From Asanoa ishikariensis (GTDB lineage: Bacteria > Actinomycetota > Actinomycetes > Mycobacteriales > Micromonosporaceae): 64,000 nt of DNA. Positions 43,773-52,897 of the stretch are shown here, one piece after another (the stretch's first letter is position 1; each line of letters opens with the position of its first letter). The notes beneath the pieces are model-generated. The model worked only from the letters and a program-made list of their open reading frames with translations. It ran no database searches and was not told where the DNA came from. Position numbers and translations under genes: made by a program. Where the stretch lies: contig NZ_FNQB01000002.1 in the NCBI RefSeq assembly GCF_900107455.1, positions 558,001-622,000 of the forward strand. Reading direction: 5' to 3'.

Positions 43773-44380
43773 TAGATGTTCTTGGCGTAGTCCGGGCCGT
43801 AGTGCCGGTCGAGCTCCGCGAGGGTCTCGGCCGGCCGCTCGACCTCCTTGATCAGCACGGCGCGGCGGGGGAGCACGTCGGGCTGCCAGGTCTCCGGCTT
43901 CCACAGCTCGGAGCGCAGGAACGCCTTCGCGCAGTGGTAGAAGATCTGTTCGATCTCGACCCGCAGGGCGAACACCGGCCGGTGTCCCTTGACGACCATG
44001 TCGTCGAACCAGGGCGCGTCGGACAGGATGGTCGCCCGCCCGTTGATCCGCAGCGTGTCGTCGCGGCCCGGGATCAGGAAGATCAGCCCCACGTGCGGGT
44101 TGTCGATGATGTTGTGGAACCCGTCGGCGCGCTTGTTGCCCGGCCGCTCCGGTATCGCGATGGTCGTGTCGTCGAGCACCAGCGCGAAGCCGGCCGGGTC
44201 GCCCTTCGGCGAGACGTCGCAGGTGCCGTCCGCACCGGACGTCGCCAGCAGGACGAACGGCGACGCGGCGAGCCAGTCGCGGTCACGCTGGTGCAGTTCC
44301 TTGCGGTCCTTCTCGAGCACGCGCTTGCCCGGTTGGCCGAGCAGCGCCCGGAGTTGTTCGTGCGACGTAACCGCGGTCAT
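43769..44380 (-). CDS. Pyridoxamine 5'-phosphate oxidase-like FMN protein
   Basis: A 203-residue split-barrel flavin-binding protein of the PPOX family (MSMEG_1061-like). FVLLATSGADGTCDVSPKGDPAGF near 41-64 and NPHVGLIFLIPGRDDTLRINGRATI near 92-116 are the FMN/F420-binding strands. Members reduce or oxidise diverse substrates using FMN or F420. ATG 44380 follows GGGGAGGGCGA. It converges on the AlaRS paralog, the two stop codons lying in CTAG, and is divergent from kdp by 119 bases. Confidence 0.85.
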   Translation of the reverse strand: MTAVTSHEQLRALLGQPGKRVLEKDRKELHQRDRDWLAASPFVLLATSGADGTCDVSPKGDPAGFALVLDDTTIAIPERPGNKRADGFHNIIDNPHVGLIFLIPGRDDTLRINGRATILSDAPWFDDMVVKGHRPVFALRVEIEQIFYHCAKAFLRSELWKPETWQPDVLPRRAVLIKEVERPAETLAELDRHYGPDYAKNIY

Positions 44381-44499
44381 TCGCCCTCCCCATGGGTCGA
44401 CTCCGCTGCCGACCCTATGCGATTGCGGCAAAGCTCCCCCCGACCGGTTTCGGAACTGTTTCATATGAGAAGAGGTTTTCATCCGGTTTGGGGGCAGCG

Positions 44500-44583
44500 G
44501 TGCAAGACGCGGCGTACATCCTGATCACGATCGCCCTCTTCGTGGCGCTGGCCATCATCGTGCGCCAGGTCGAGCGCCTGTGA
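44500..44583 (+). CDS. 27-residue membrane peptide preceding KdpF
   Basis: The peptide begins [14 protein letters not shown] and ends RQVERL: one hydrophobic span with basic/acidic tail. GTG 44500 follows GGGGGCAGC. Its stop overlaps the KdpF start (GTGA), so it is translationally coupled to the kdp operon. I recall similar tiny ORFs before kdpF in actinomycetes; the function is unknown, perhaps a second KdpF-like stabiliser of the K+ pump. Confidence 0.6.
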   Translation: MQDAAYILITIALFVALAIIVRQVERL

Positions 44584-44669
44584 ACGCGATCAACCTGGCG
44601 GGCTTGATCATCGGCTTTCTGGTGATCGTCTTCCTGGTCCTGGCGCTGATCTTCCCGGAGCGCTTCTGA
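44580..44669 (+). CDS. kdpF: K+-transporting ATPase subunit KdpF
   Basis: A 29-residue single-span peptide (ALIFPERF at the end is the conserved KdpF terminus). It stabilises the KdpFABC complex in the membrane. The GTG start overlaps the previous stop and its own TGA overlaps the kdpA ATG, so all kdp genes are coupled. Confidence 0.85.
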   Translation: MNAINLAGLIIGFLVIVFLVLALIFPERF

Positions 44670-46324
44670 TGTCGACGACGATCGCCGGCGTCTTCTTCGT
44701 GCTGTCGCTCGTGCTGTTCGTCGCGCTCGCCTACCGCTACTTCGGCGACTACGTCTACCGGGTGGTGACCGGCACCCGGCACTCGGCGGTGGAGCGGCTG
44801 CTCTACCGGCTGGTCGGGGTCAACCCCGCCGGCGAGCAGAGCTGGCCGGTGTACGCCCGCAGCGTGTTCGCCTTCTCCCTGCTCTCACTGCTGTTCCTCT
44901 ACGGCTTCACCCGCTTGCAGAGCAAGCTGCCACTCTCCCTGGGCTTCCCGGGGATGTCGCCGCACCAGGGCTGGAACACCGCGGCCAGCTTCGTGACCAA
45001 CACCAACTGGCAGTCGTACGCGGGTGAGTCGACGCTCGGCCACCTGGTGCAGATGTCTGGGCTCGCCGTGCAGAACTTCGTCTCGGCCGCGGTCGGCATC
45101 GCCGTCTCCGTGGCGCTGGTGCGCGGTTTCGCCCGCAGCCGTACCCAGGCGCTCGGCAACTTCTGGGTGGACCTGACCCGGATCACCCTGCGGGTGCTGC
45201 TGCCGGTGGCGATCGTCGGGGCGATCGTGCTGATCGCCGGTGGCGTGGTGCAGAACCTCTCCGGCGGCACCGACGTCAACACGCTGGCCGGCGCCACCCA
45301 GCACATCCCCGGCGGGCCGGTGGCCAGCCAAGAGGCGATCAAGGAGCTCGGCACCAACGGCGGCGGGTTCTACAACGCCAACAGCGCGCACCCGTTCGAG
45401 AACCCGACGCCGTGGACCAACTGGATCGAGATCTTCCTGATCCTGCTGATCCCGTTCGCGATGCCCCGGGTGTTCGGCCGGATGGTCGGCGACAAGCGCC
45501 AGGGCCACGCGATCCTCGCGGTCATGGCCATCCTCGCGGTGGCCAGCGTGATCCTCGTGAACACGTTCGAGCTGCTGGCCAACGGCACGGTGCCGCACGC
45601 GGTGAACGCGGCCTTCGAGGGCAAGGAGGTGCGCTTCGGCATCTCGGACTCGGCGACGTTCGGCGCGGCCACGACGCTCACCTCGACCGGTGCGGTCAAC
45701 TCGTTCTTCGACTCGTACACGGCCCTGGGCGGCATGGTCCCGATGGTCAACATGATGCTCGGCGAGGTCGCGCCCGGCGGTGTCGGCTCCGGGCTCTACG
45801 GCCTGCTGATGCTCGCCATCATCACCGTTTTCGTCGCCGGGCTGATGGTCGGTCGTACGCCGGAGTATCTCGGCAAGAAGATCTCCGCTCGCGAGATCAA
45901 GTTCGCCTCGCTCTACTTCCTGATCACCCCGGCGGTCGTGCTGATCGGCATGGCCACCGCGATGGCCACCAAGAACAAGGACACGATGCTCAACGTCGGC
46001 CCGCACGGCTTCTCCGAGGTGTTGTACGCGTTCACCTCGGCCGCCAACAACAACGGCTCGGCGTTCGCGGGCATCACCGTCAACGACCAGTGGTGGGACA
46101 CCGCGACCGGCCTGTGCATGGTGGTCGGCCGTTTCCTGCCGATGGTGTTCGTGCTCGCGCTGGCCGGCTCCCTGGCCCGGCAACGCCCGGTGCCCGCGTC
46201 GGCCGGCACGCTGCCCACCCACCGGCCGCTGTTCATCGGCCTGGTGGTCGGCGTGGTGATCATCCTGATCGCGCTGACCTTCCTGCCCGTCCTCGCACTC
46301 GGCCCGCTGGCCGAGGGGTTGTGA
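44669..46324 (+). CDS. kdpA: K+-transporting ATPase subunit KdpA
   Basis: A 551-residue membrane subunit that binds and translocates K+. About ten spans; the four selectivity-filter-like stretches are visible, for example [17 protein letters not shown] near 228 and [12 protein letters not shown] near 454. It forms the high-affinity K+ uptake P-type ATPase with KdpB, KdpC and KdpF. ATG 44669 overlaps the kdpF stop. No change from family length (about 550-560). Confidence 0.97.
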   Translation: MSTTIAGVFFVLSLVLFVALAYRYFGDYVYRVVTGTRHSAVERLLYRLVGVNPAGEQSWPVYARSVFAFSLLSLLFLYGFTRLQSKLPLSLGFPGMSPHQGWNTAASFVTNTNWQSYAGESTLGHLVQMSGLAVQNFVSAAVGIAVSVALVRGFARSRTQALGNFWVDLTRITLRVLLPVAIVGAIVLIAGGVVQNLSGGTDVNTLAGATQHIPGGPVASQEAIKELGTNGGGFYNANSAHPFENPTPWTNWIEIFLILLIPFAMPRVFGRMVGDKRQGHAILAVMAILAVASVILVNTFELLANGTVPHAVNAAFEGKEVRFGISDSATFGAATTLTSTGAVNSFFDSYTALGGMVPMVNMMLGEVAPGGVGSGLYGLLMLAIITVFVAGLMVGRTPEYLGKKISAREIKFASLYFLITPAVVLIGMATAMATKNKDTMLNVGPHGFSEVLYAFTSAANNNGSAFAGITVNDQWWDTATGLCMVVGRFLPMVFVLALAGSLARQRPVPASAGTLPTHRPLFIGLVVGVVIILIALTFLPVLALGPLAEGL

Positions 46325-46384
46325 GGCAACGATGACCGAGCTGAAGATGACGCCGGCGTACGGGGCCTCGTGTGGGAGGCGGCC

Positions 46385-48550
46385 ATGACGGCGGCGGCTC
46401 CGGCGGTGCCGGCGCCTCCGGCGTCGGAGCCTGGGCGGATCGGTGGTGGGCTGCTCGACCCGCGGCAGCTCTGGAAGTCGCTGCCGGACGCGCTGCGCAA
46501 GCTCAACCCGACGACGCTCTGGCGCAACCCCGTGATGTTCATCGTGGAGCTCGGGGCGCTCTTCACCACCGCGTTGGCCATTCAGGACTCCTCGACCTTC
46601 GCCTGGCTGATCACCGTCTGGCTCTGGTTGACAGTGATCTTCGCGAACCTGGCCGAGGCGGTGGCCGAGGGCCGAGGCAAGGCGCAGGCGGCCACGCTGC
46701 GCCGGGCCCGGCAGGAGACGGTCGCCCGGCGGCTGGTCGACTGGGCGCCCGGCCAGGCGTCGCCGCGCGAGGAGACGGTCGACGCCGTCGAGCTGCGCCA
46801 GAACGACGTCGTGGTCGTCGAGGCCGGCCAGGTGATCCCCGGCGACGGTGACGTGGTCGAGGGTGTGGCCAGCGTCGACGAGTCGGCGATCACCGGCGAG
46901 TCGGCCCCGGTCATCCGGGAGTCCGGCGGCGACCGCAGCGCGGTCACCGGCGGCACGCGGGTGCTCTCGGACCGGATCGTCGTCAAGATCACGCAGAAGC
47001 CCGGTGAGAGCTTCATCGACCGGATGATCAGCCTGGTCGAGGGCGCGTCGCGCCAGAAGACGCCCAACGAGATCGCGCTCAACATCCTGCTGGCCGCGCT
47101 GAGCATCATCTTCCTGCTCGCCGTGATCACACTCCAGCCGGTAGCGATCTTCTCGAAGGCGTTCCAGGGCGCGGCGCCCAACACGTTGGTCATCAACGAG
47201 CACGGCGTGACCGGGATCGTGCTGGTCTCGCTGCTCATCGCGCTGATACCGACCACGATCGGTGCGCTGCTCTCGGCCATCGGCATCGCCGGCATGGACC
47301 GCCTCGTCCAGCGCAACGTGCTGGCGACGTCGGGCCGCGCGGTCGAGGCGGCCGGCGACGTCAACACGCTGCTGCTCGACAAGACCGGCACCATCACCCT
47401 CGGCAACCGCCAGGCGACCGAGTTCCTGCCGATCGGTGGCGTCGCGGCGGGTGAGCTCGCGGACGCGGCCCAGTTGTCCAGCCTGGCCGACCAGACGCCG
47501 GAGGGCCGGTCGATCGTGGTGCTGGCCAAGAACGAGCACGGGCTGCGCGCGCGGGACGAGGGCGTCATCCGGTCCGCCGAGTTCGTGCCGTTCACCGCCG
47601 AGACCCGGATGTCCGGTGTGGACCTGGCCGGCGAGGGCGGCGCACCGGCCCGGCGGATCCGCAAGGGCGCGGCGGCGGCGGTGATGCGCTGGGTGCGGGA
47701 GAACGGCGGGCACCCGACCGAGGAGGTCGGCGGGGTGGTCGACGGCATCTCGGCGACCGGCGGCACCCCGCTGGTGGTCGCCGAACACACGGACGGCCAA
47801 CCGGCCCGCGCACTCGGCGTCGTGCACCTCAAGGACGTGGTCAAGTCCGGGATGCGCGAGCGGTTCGACGCGATGCGCCGGATGGGCATCCGCACCATCA
47901 TGATCACCGGCGACAACCCGCTGACGGCGCGGGCGATCGCCGAGGAAGCGGGGGTCGACGACTTCCTCGCCGAGGCGAAGCCCGAGGACAAGCTGGCACT
48001 GATCCGGCGCGAGCAGGAGGGTGGCCGGCTGGTCGCCATGACTGGCGACGGCACCAACGACGCGCCAGCGCTGGCCCAGGCCGACGTCGGTGTCTCGATG
48101 AACACGGGGACGTCTGCCGCCAAGGAGGCCGGCAACATGGTCGACCTGGACTCGGACCCGACGAAGCTCATCGAGATCGTCGAGATCGGCAAGCAGTTGC
48201 TGATCACCCGGGGTGCGCTGACCACGTTCTCGATCGCCAACGACATCGCGAAGTACTTCGCGATCATCCCGGCCATGTTCGCGGCGGTCTACCCGAGCCT
48301 CGACGGCCTCAACATCATGCGGCTCAGCTCCCCGGCGTCCGCCATCACCTCGGCGATCATCTTCAACGCACTGATCATCGTCGTGCTGATCCCGCTGGCA
48401 CTGCGCGGCGTGCGGTACCGGCCGAGCAGCGCGTCGTCCCTGCTGGGCCGCAACCTGCTGATCTACGGGCTGGGCGGGATCGTCGCACCGTTCGCCGGCA
48501 TCAAGGTTCTCGACATCGCCATCGTCCAGTTCATCCCGGGGATCTCCTGA
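46385..48550 (+). CDS. kdpB: K+-transporting ATPase ATP-binding subunit KdpB
   Basis: A 721-residue P-type ATPase. Phosphorylation motif DKTGTIT with D332; TGES near 170 is the dephosphorylation loop; [10 protein letters not shown] near 556 is the hinge/Mg site. It hydrolyses ATP to drive K+ through KdpA. ATG 46385 follows GGGAGGCGGCC. The 60-base gap after kdpA contains an out-of-frame 18-codon frame (46332-46388) whose first residues look like a KdpB N-terminus, hinting at an ancestral frameshift. Confidence 0.96.
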   Translation: MTAAAPAVPAPPASEPGRIGGGLLDPRQLWKSLPDALRKLNPTTLWRNPVMFIVELGALFTTALAIQDSSTFAWLITVWLWLTVIFANLAEAVAEGRGKAQAATLRRARQETVARRLVDWAPGQASPREETVDAVELRQNDVVVVEAGQVIPGDGDVVEGVASVDESAITGESAPVIRESGGDRSAVTGGTRVLSDRIVVKITQKPGESFIDRMISLVEGASRQKTPNEIALNILLAALSIIFLLAVITLQPVAIFSKAFQGAAPNTLVINEHGVTGIVLVSLLIALIPTTIGALLSAIGIAGMDRLVQRNVLATSGRAVEAAGDVNTLLLDKTGTITLGNRQATEFLPIGGVAAGELADAAQLSSLADQTPEGRSIVVLAKNEHGLRARDEGVIRSAEFVPFTAETRMSGVDLAGEGGAPARRIRKGAAAAVMRWVRENGGHPTEEVGGVVDGISATGGTPLVVAEHTDGQPARALGVVHLKDVVKSGMRERFDAMRRMGIRTIMITGDNPLTARAIAEEAGVDDFLAEAKPEDKLALIRREQEGGRLVAMTGDGTNDAPALAQADVGVSMNTGTSAAKEAGNMVDLDSDPTKLIEIVEIGKQLLITRGALTTFSIANDIAKYFAIIPAMFAAVYPSLDGLNIMRLSSPASAITSAIIFNALIIVVLIPLALRGVRYRPSSASSLLGRNLLIYGLGGIVAPFAGIKVLDIAIVQFIPGIS

Positions 48551-49425
48551 TGCGCCTACCCAACTGGCTCGGCCAGCACATCGCGGCGTTCCGGGCGGTG
48601 CTCGTCTTCACCGTCGTGCTCGGCATCGCGTACCCCTTGCTGCTCGTCGGGATCGGTCTGTTGCCCGGGCTCCACTCCCGCGCCGAGGGTTCGTTCGTCA
48701 CGTCCGGATCGCAGCGGGTCGGCAGCAAGCTCATCGGGCAGAGCTTTGTCGACGACGACGGCAACGGGATACCGCGCTACTTCCAGAGCCGCCCGTCCGC
48801 CGCCGGTGACGGCTACGACCCGACCGCCAGTTCGGCCAGCAACCTCGGGCCCGAGAGCATCGAAGACGTGCTGCCGGTCGGAGGCGACGAGGGCACGCAG
48901 TCGCTGCTCACGCAGGTCTGCGCGCGCAGCCTGTCGGTCGGCGCGCTCAACGGCGTCTCCGGCGCGCGCCCGTTCTGCACCTCGGACGGGGTCGGCGCGG
49001 TGCTTCGGGTGTTCCGGCGCGACGGGCTGACCGGGCCGGCGACGCGGGTGGTCAGCGTCAACGAGGCCCAACCGGCGCAGCCCTTCCTCGCTTCTTTCGA
49101 AGGCGTGCGGGTGGAGAGCGCGGTGCCGGGTGAGGACTACAGCGGGGGAGTGCTGACGCCGGTGCGGGGCTCCGCGCCGCGAACCCCGGCTGTGCCGTCC
49201 GACGCGGTGACGGCCAGCGGGTCGGGGCTGGACCCGCACATCACCCCGGCGTACGCGCAGCTCCAACTGCCCCGGGTGGCGCGCGAACGGGGCGCGACCG
49301 AGGCGGCGATCCAGCGCCTGGTCGACGACAACACGGCGGGACGGTCGCTGGGCTTCATGGGCGCGAAGCGGGTCAACGTGGTCCGCCTGAACCTGGCTCT
49401 CGACCAAGACTTCCCGGTGCGTTGA
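48550..49425 (+). CDS. kdpC: K+-transporting ATPase subunit KdpC, enlarged
   Basis: A 291-residue KdpC, against about 190-220 in most bacteria. One N-terminal span ([21 protein letters not shown]), then [25 protein letters not shown] near 77, and the conserved C-terminal [17 protein letters not shown] with [15 protein letters not shown]. The extra length lies at about 105-210, a Gly/Ala/Ser-rich insertion outside the membrane with four Cys-containing turns. ATG overlaps the kdpB stop. No kdpD or kdpE lies within this window. Confidence 0.93.
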   Translation: MRLPNWLGQHIAAFRAVLVFTVVLGIAYPLLLVGIGLLPGLHSRAEGSFVTSGSQRVGSKLIGQSFVDDDGNGIPRYFQSRPSAAGDGYDPTASSASNLGPESIEDVLPVGGDEGTQSLLTQVCARSLSVGALNGVSGARPFCTSDGVGAVLRVFRRDGLTGPATRVVSVNEAQPAQPFLASFEGVRVESAVPGEDYSGGVLTPVRGSAPRTPAVPSDAVTASGSGLDPHITPAYAQLQLPRVARERGATEAAIQRLVDDNTAGRSLGFMGAKRVNVVRLNLALDQDFPVR

Positions 49426-49433
49426 TGGACCGG

Positions 49434-50099
49434 TCAGGGCGCGAGCAGGAGCTCCAGCGTGTGCTGGAGGTGAGCGGTGACCAGCTTCGCGCAGGTGTCG
49501 CCGTCGTGTCCGGCCAGGGCGTCGACCAGGGCGCGGTGCTCCACGGTGGCCTCGGCGAGCCGGTCGGGGTGGGTTTTCATCGATTCGCCGACGTACCGGG
49601 CGGTGCTGCCCTGTGCGCTCGTGACCAGGGAGAAGAGGCGCGGTGAGCGAGACGCCCGACCGAGCAGAGCGTGGAACGCCCAGTTCAACTCCAACCAAGC
49701 GGCCGGGTCCGTCTCCCGGGCCATCCGGTCCAGCAGGTCGCCGGCCGCAGCCAGCTCGTCGGCCGTGATGTGCCGGGCCGCCCGCCGGATCGCCAGCGGT
49801 TCGAGGGCCGAGCGGATCTCGTAGATCTCGCGCAGGTCGTCGTGGTCCAGGTCGTGCACGACGGCGCCGCGGTGCGGGTCGATCCGGATCAGCCCGTCGG
49901 CGGCGAGGTCGCGCAGTGCCTCGCGGACCGGGGTCGTGCTGACCGCGAGCTGGGTGGCGATCTCGGCCTGCCCCAGGTGAGTGCCGCCGGTCAGCACCCC
50001 GCTGAAGATCGCGCGGCGTAGAGTGTCGCGGACCAGTTCGTGCGCGGTCCTCCGGTGTGGCGCGGGCGCCAGTTTGGCGAGGTCGAGCCCGTCAAGCAC
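49434..50099 (-). CDS. GntR family regulator, FadR/FCD subfamily
   Basis: A 221-residue repressor: winged helix about 15-80 (HELVRDTLRRAIFSGVL, STTPVREALRDLAADGLI) and an all-helical FCD ligand domain about 90-215, with Asp/His residues for a metal (RSALEPLAIRRAARH and EHRALVDAL). GTG 50099 is preferred over 50123 because AGGG precedes it and the palindrome at 50115-50133 would otherwise lie in the coding region. A close paralog lies immediately upstream. The ligand is probably a carboxylic acid; the target is unknown. Confidence 0.87.
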   Translation of the reverse strand: MLDGLDLAKLAPAPHRRTAHELVRDTLRRAIFSGVLTGGTHLGQAEIATQLAVSTTPVREALRDLAADGLIRIDPHRGAVVHDLDHDDLREIYEIRSALEPLAIRRAARHITADELAAAGDLLDRMARETDPAAWLELNWAFHALLGRASRSPRLFSLVTSAQGSTARYVGESMKTHPDRLAEATVEHRALVDALAGHDGDTCAKLVTAHLQHTLELLLAP

Positions 50100-50114
50100 A
50101 CCGAAGACCCTACA

Positions 50115-50133
50115 ACCCTGCACATTGCAGGGT
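50115..50133. promoter_or_regulatory. Palindrome upstream of the first GntR gene
   Basis: ACCCTGCA-CAT-TGCAGGGT is a perfect 8-bp inverted repeat with 3-base centre, 16 bases before the GTG at 50099. Likely an operator, possibly autoregulatory. Confidence 0.55.
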
Positions 50134-50143
50134 CGGTTGTGTA

Positions 50144-50809
50144 CTACCGCAGGCTTGTGACGGCCCGCTCGACCGTGGTCAGCGTCTGCTGGAGGTGCTC
50201 GACCACCAGCTTCGCCGCCCGCTCGCCGTCGCGGTCCCGGCAGGCTTCGAGCAGCCGCTGGTGGTGCTCGTTGCCGCTGTCGAGATGGTCGGCATCGGTG
50301 GCCCGCAGAGCCATGTTGACGTACACGGCGGCGTTGTCGTCGAGGTGGTTGAGGATCTCGGCGAGCCGGTCCAGCCCGGACGCGCTGTTGAGCACGCGGT
50401 GGAACTCGCGGTTGAGGGCGACCCAGCGCCCCGGCTCGCGCGCGTCGTCCAGTTCGGCCTGCAGCCGCTCCAACCTGGCAAGCAGGTCGGGACCCATCTC
50501 CTGGACGGCTCCCTTGACCGCCTCGGGTTCGAGCAGACGGCGGATCAGGTAGATCTCGCGTACCTCGTCGAGGCTGGTCTCGCGCACCACCGCGCCCCGG
50601 TGCGCGTCGAGCCGGATGAGCCCTTCGGACGCGAGGTCACGCAGCGCCTCGCGGACGGGCGTGGTGCTGACCCGCAACCGCGCCGCGATGTCGGCCTGGA
50701 CCAGACGGGAGCCCGCGGGAAGGGTGCCGTCGAGGATCGCCCTGCGCAGCGAGTCGCGGACCATCTGGTGAGCGGTGCGCCGTTCACCGGGGATGAGCTG
50801 CGCCTCCAC
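50144..50809 (-). CDS. GntR family regulator, FadR/FCD subfamily (paralog)
   Basis: A 221-residue regulator 45-50% similar by eye to its neighbour. Winged helix about 12-78 (TAHQMVRDSLRRAILDGTL, STTPVREALRDLASEGL) and an FCD domain 85-215 (YLIRRLLEPEAVKGA, HQRLLEAC). GTG 50809 follows AGGAGCAGGTC. The two genes are likely a duplication whose operators have since diverged. It has an inverted repeat at 50838-50853. Ligand unknown. Confidence 0.88.
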   Translation of the reverse strand: MEAQLIPGERRTAHQMVRDSLRRAILDGTLPAGSRLVQADIAARLRVSTTPVREALRDLASEGLIRLDAHRGAVVRETSLDEVREIYLIRRLLEPEAVKGAVQEMGPDLLARLERLQAELDDAREPGRWVALNREFHRVLNSASGLDRLAEILNHLDDNAAVYVNMALRATDADHLDSGNEHHQRLLEACRDRDGERAAKLVVEHLQQTLTTVERAVTSLR

Positions 50810-50837
50810 GACCTGCTCCTTCGGGGTGAGGCATCAG

Positions 50838-50853
50838 GCACAATACATTGTGC
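50838..50853. promoter_or_regulatory. Palindrome upstream of the second GntR gene
   Basis: GCACAAT-AC-ATTGTGC is a perfect 7-bp inverted repeat 29 bases from the GTG at 50809. It differs from the first GntR palindrome, so the two regulators probably recognise different sites. Confidence 0.6.
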
Positions 50854-51045
50854 AGTATCTGCGGGTCGGTGGCCGACCTGCGCCCGCTGCCGTGCGTCCT
50901 CGTCACCCAACACCGCGCCGATGCGGGGTTGTGGTGACCATCGATTTGCCAAGCAGGTTATACCAATAGGCCACTTTCCGTTCGTTGGTGTATGGCTGCG
51001 CACAATGTCGGTAACCGGCTTGCGTGGGCTGGTCCGCTGTGGAGC
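50854..51045. other. Gene-free stretch upstream of GntR gene
   Basis: Together with the following repeat, this makes about 330 bases between the GntR start and the next gene. It contains an AT-richer segment (50940-50995) with an imperfect repeat ATACCAA (50960-50966) / TTGGTGTAT (50985-50993) and TATAAC on the minus strand (50962-50957), a possible GntR promoter. I see no gene here. Confidence 0.35.
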
Positions 51046-51112
51046 CTTTGCTCTGCACCCACCTACGCACCACCTCCGCGCGGGGTGTTGCGTATATGGG
51101 TGCAGAGCAAAG
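51046..51112. repeat. 67-bp cruciform repeat
   Basis: CTTTGCTCTGCACCCA (51046-51061) pairs perfectly with TGGGTGCAGAGCAAAG (51097-51112). Inside, TACGCA pairs with TGCGTA (51064-51069 / 51089-51094) and CACC with GGTG. A long near-perfect dyad in a non-coding gap just beyond the stop (51142) of a minus-strand gene; it may serve as terminator, but looks like a dispersed genomic repeat. Confidence 0.75.
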
Positions 51113-51141
51113 CGTCGTCGGGCCGAGCCCTCGTCCGCTGG

Positions 51142-51597
51142 CTAGCGGAGGGCGCCCGCGAGGCCTGTGGGGAGTTTGGTCAGCAGGTCCCAGAGGTCGG
51201 GCTGGGCGCTCGCCGCGGCCGCTACCACCGGGTCCGTGACCGTGAGGAGGGCCAGATGGCGGGCGGCGTGCGCGGCAACGGCGTCCGTGTCGACGTCGGG
51301 CGGCGATGGTGCCAGGGCGGCGCGGCCGGTGACCATGCGGTCGGGCGACAGCGGCGCGGTGGTCGTCGGGGTCGGGTCGGGCAGCGCCGCGTACGTCAGG
51401 ACCACCGACTCCGAGGCGAAGCGCCAGCTAGTCGAGTGGAGGGTCGCGCCGGGGGTGCACAGGGTCAGGCCAGACAGGTGCAGGGCCAGATCATCCGGGT
51501 GTACGCCGGCCGGCAGCCGGTCCGACACCGTGCGAAAGCGCAGCGCTCCGTCAGCGGCCGACAGCAGGACCACCTCGACGATCGTCACGTGTTGCAT
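51142..51597 (-). CDS. Conserved hypothetical protein divergent from ECF sigma factor
   Basis: A 151-residue cytoplasmic protein that I do not recognise. It begins MQHVTIVEVVLLSAADGALRF and has an N-terminal half predicted as beta-rich (RFRTVSDRLPAGVHPDDLALHLSG is visible in parts) and an Ala-rich helical C-terminal half ending LLTKLPTGLAGALR. No Cys-His metal motif. It faces the ECF sigma gene across 52 bases and its start codon lies inside the inverted repeat at 51590-51627. The AlgU-like position suggests a regulatory link, but no anti-sigma motif is visible. Confidence 0.6.
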   Translation of the reverse strand: MQHVTIVEVVLLSAADGALRFRTVSDRLPAGVHPDDLALHLSGLTLCTPGATLHSTSWRFASESVVLTYAALPDPTPTTTAPLSPDRMVTGRAALAPSPPDVDTDAVAAHAARHLALLTVTDPVVAAAASAQPDLWDLLTKLPTGLAGALR

Positions 51598-51627
51598 CCT
51601 GGCGGTTGTTGCCAGAGATATGCAACA
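51590..51627. promoter_or_regulatory. Inverted repeat over the hypothetical gene's start codon
   Basis: TGTTGCAT (51590-51597) pairs with ATGCAACA (51620-51627), and inside CTGGC (51599-51603) pairs with GCCAG (51611-51615). The element spans the divergent gap and includes the ATG of the minus-strand gene. Confidence 0.5.
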
Positions 51628-51649
51628 ACGCGCCCGATAGGTTTAGCGC

Positions 51650-52897
51650 GTGCCGTCCGAGAGTGAGGTCCGTCGTACGGTCGAGGCCGTCTGGCGGATC
51701 GAGTCGCCGCGCCTGGTCGCCGGGCTTGCCGGGATGATGCGCGATGTCGGCGTGGCCGAGGAGCTAGCGCAGGACGCCCTGGTCGCCGCCCTCGAGCAGT
51801 GGCCCGCGGATGGGATCCCGAGCAACCCCGGCGCCTGGTTGATGGCCGTGTCCAAGCGTCGCGCGATCGACCTGGTCCGGCGCAACGAGCGTTACGCCCG
51901 CAAGCTCCAGGAGCTCGGCCGGGTGCACGACGACACGTTCGAGGTCGACGTCGACCCCGACCGGATCGAGGACGACCTGCTGCGGTTGGTGTTCGTCTCC
52001 TGCCATCCGGTGCTCGCGCCCGAGGCCCGGGTCGCGCTCACTCTGCGGCTGCTCGGCGGGCTGACCACGCCGGAGATCGCGCGGGCGTTTCTCGTCTCCG
52101 AGTCGACCGTGGCGCAGCGGATCGTGCGGGCGAAGCGGGCTCTGGCCGACGCGGGCGTGCCGTTCGAGGTGCCCGAGCCGCACGAGCGGCCGGCGCGGCT
52201 GGCCTCCGTACTCGAGGTGACCTATCTGATCTTCAACGAGGGCTACGCGGCGACCGCGGGCGACGATTGGGTACGTCCCGCCCTGTGCGACGACGCCCTC
52301 CGGCTCGGCCGGATACTCGCCGGCCTGATGCCGGGCGAGTCCGAGGTGCACGGGCTCGTGGCGCTCATGGAGATCCAGGCGTCCCGGCTGCGGGCCAGGG
52401 TCGGGGAGGGCGGCGCGGCGGTGCGGTTGCTCGACCAGGACCGGGCGCGCTGGGACCACCTGCTCATCGGGCGCGGGCTGGCCGCCCTCGCCCAGGTCGA
52501 CAAGATCGGCGGCACCCCCGGGCCGTACGCGTTGCAGGCCGCGATCGCCGCCTGCCACGCCCGGGCCCGCACCGCCGACGAGACCGACTGGAAGCTGATC
52601 GCCGCGCTGTACGACGCGCTCGCCCCGCTGGCCCGCTCGGCGGTGGTCGAGCTGAACCGGGCCGTCGCGGTCGGCATGGCCGACGGGCCCGCCGCGGGTC
52701 TCGCGCTGGTGGACGCGATCGTCGCGGCCGGCCTGCTGCCGACCTATCACCTGCTGCCCGCCGTGCGCGGTGACCTGCTGGTCAAGCTCGGCCGGGACGC
52801 CGAGGCCAGGGCGGAGTTCACCCGGGCCGCGGCGCTGACCGGCAACGCCGCCGAGCGGGCCCTGCTGGAGGGGCGAGCTAAGACCGGCCCAACCTGA
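51650..52897 (+). CDS. ECF sigma factor of the ECF42 (DUF6596) type
   Basis: A 415-residue sigma factor: sigma2 about 10-75 (ELAQDALVAALEQWP, AIDLVRRNERYARK), sigma4 about 105-160 (LTLRLLGGLTTPEIARAFLVSESTVAQRI) and a long C-terminal extension (170-415) with NEGYAATAGDDWVRPALCDDA and tetratricopeptide-like helices, the DUF6596 domain. This layout, and a YCII-domain gene beside it, define ECF42 factors, which are thought to work without a classical anti-sigma factor, the extension itself being regulatory. GTG 51650. The 3' end overlaps the convergent YCII gene by 20 bases. Confidence 0.9.
   Translation: MPSESEVRRTVEAVWRIESPRLVAGLAGMMRDVGVAEELAQDALVAALEQWPADGIPSNPGAWLMAVSKRRAIDLVRRNERYARKLQELGRVHDDTFEVDVDPDRIEDDLLRLVFVSCHPVLAPEARVALTLRLLGGLTTPEIARAFLVSESTVAQRIVRAKRALADAGVPFEVPEPHERPARLASVLEVTYLIFNEGYAATAGDDWVRPALCDDALRLGRILAGLMPGESEVHGLVALMEIQASRLRARVGEGGAAVRLLDQDRARWDHLLIGRGLAALAQVDKIGGTPGPYALQAAIAACHARARTADETDWKLIAALYDALAPLARSAVVELNRAVAVGMADGPAAGLALVDAIVAAGLLPTYHLLPAVRGDLLVKLGRDAEARAEFTRAAALTGNAAERALLEGRAKTGPT

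Noticed and set aside
46332-46388. 18-codon frame before kdpB
   Set aside because: Too short and out of frame for a gene; mentioned only as a possible vestige of an older KdpB start.
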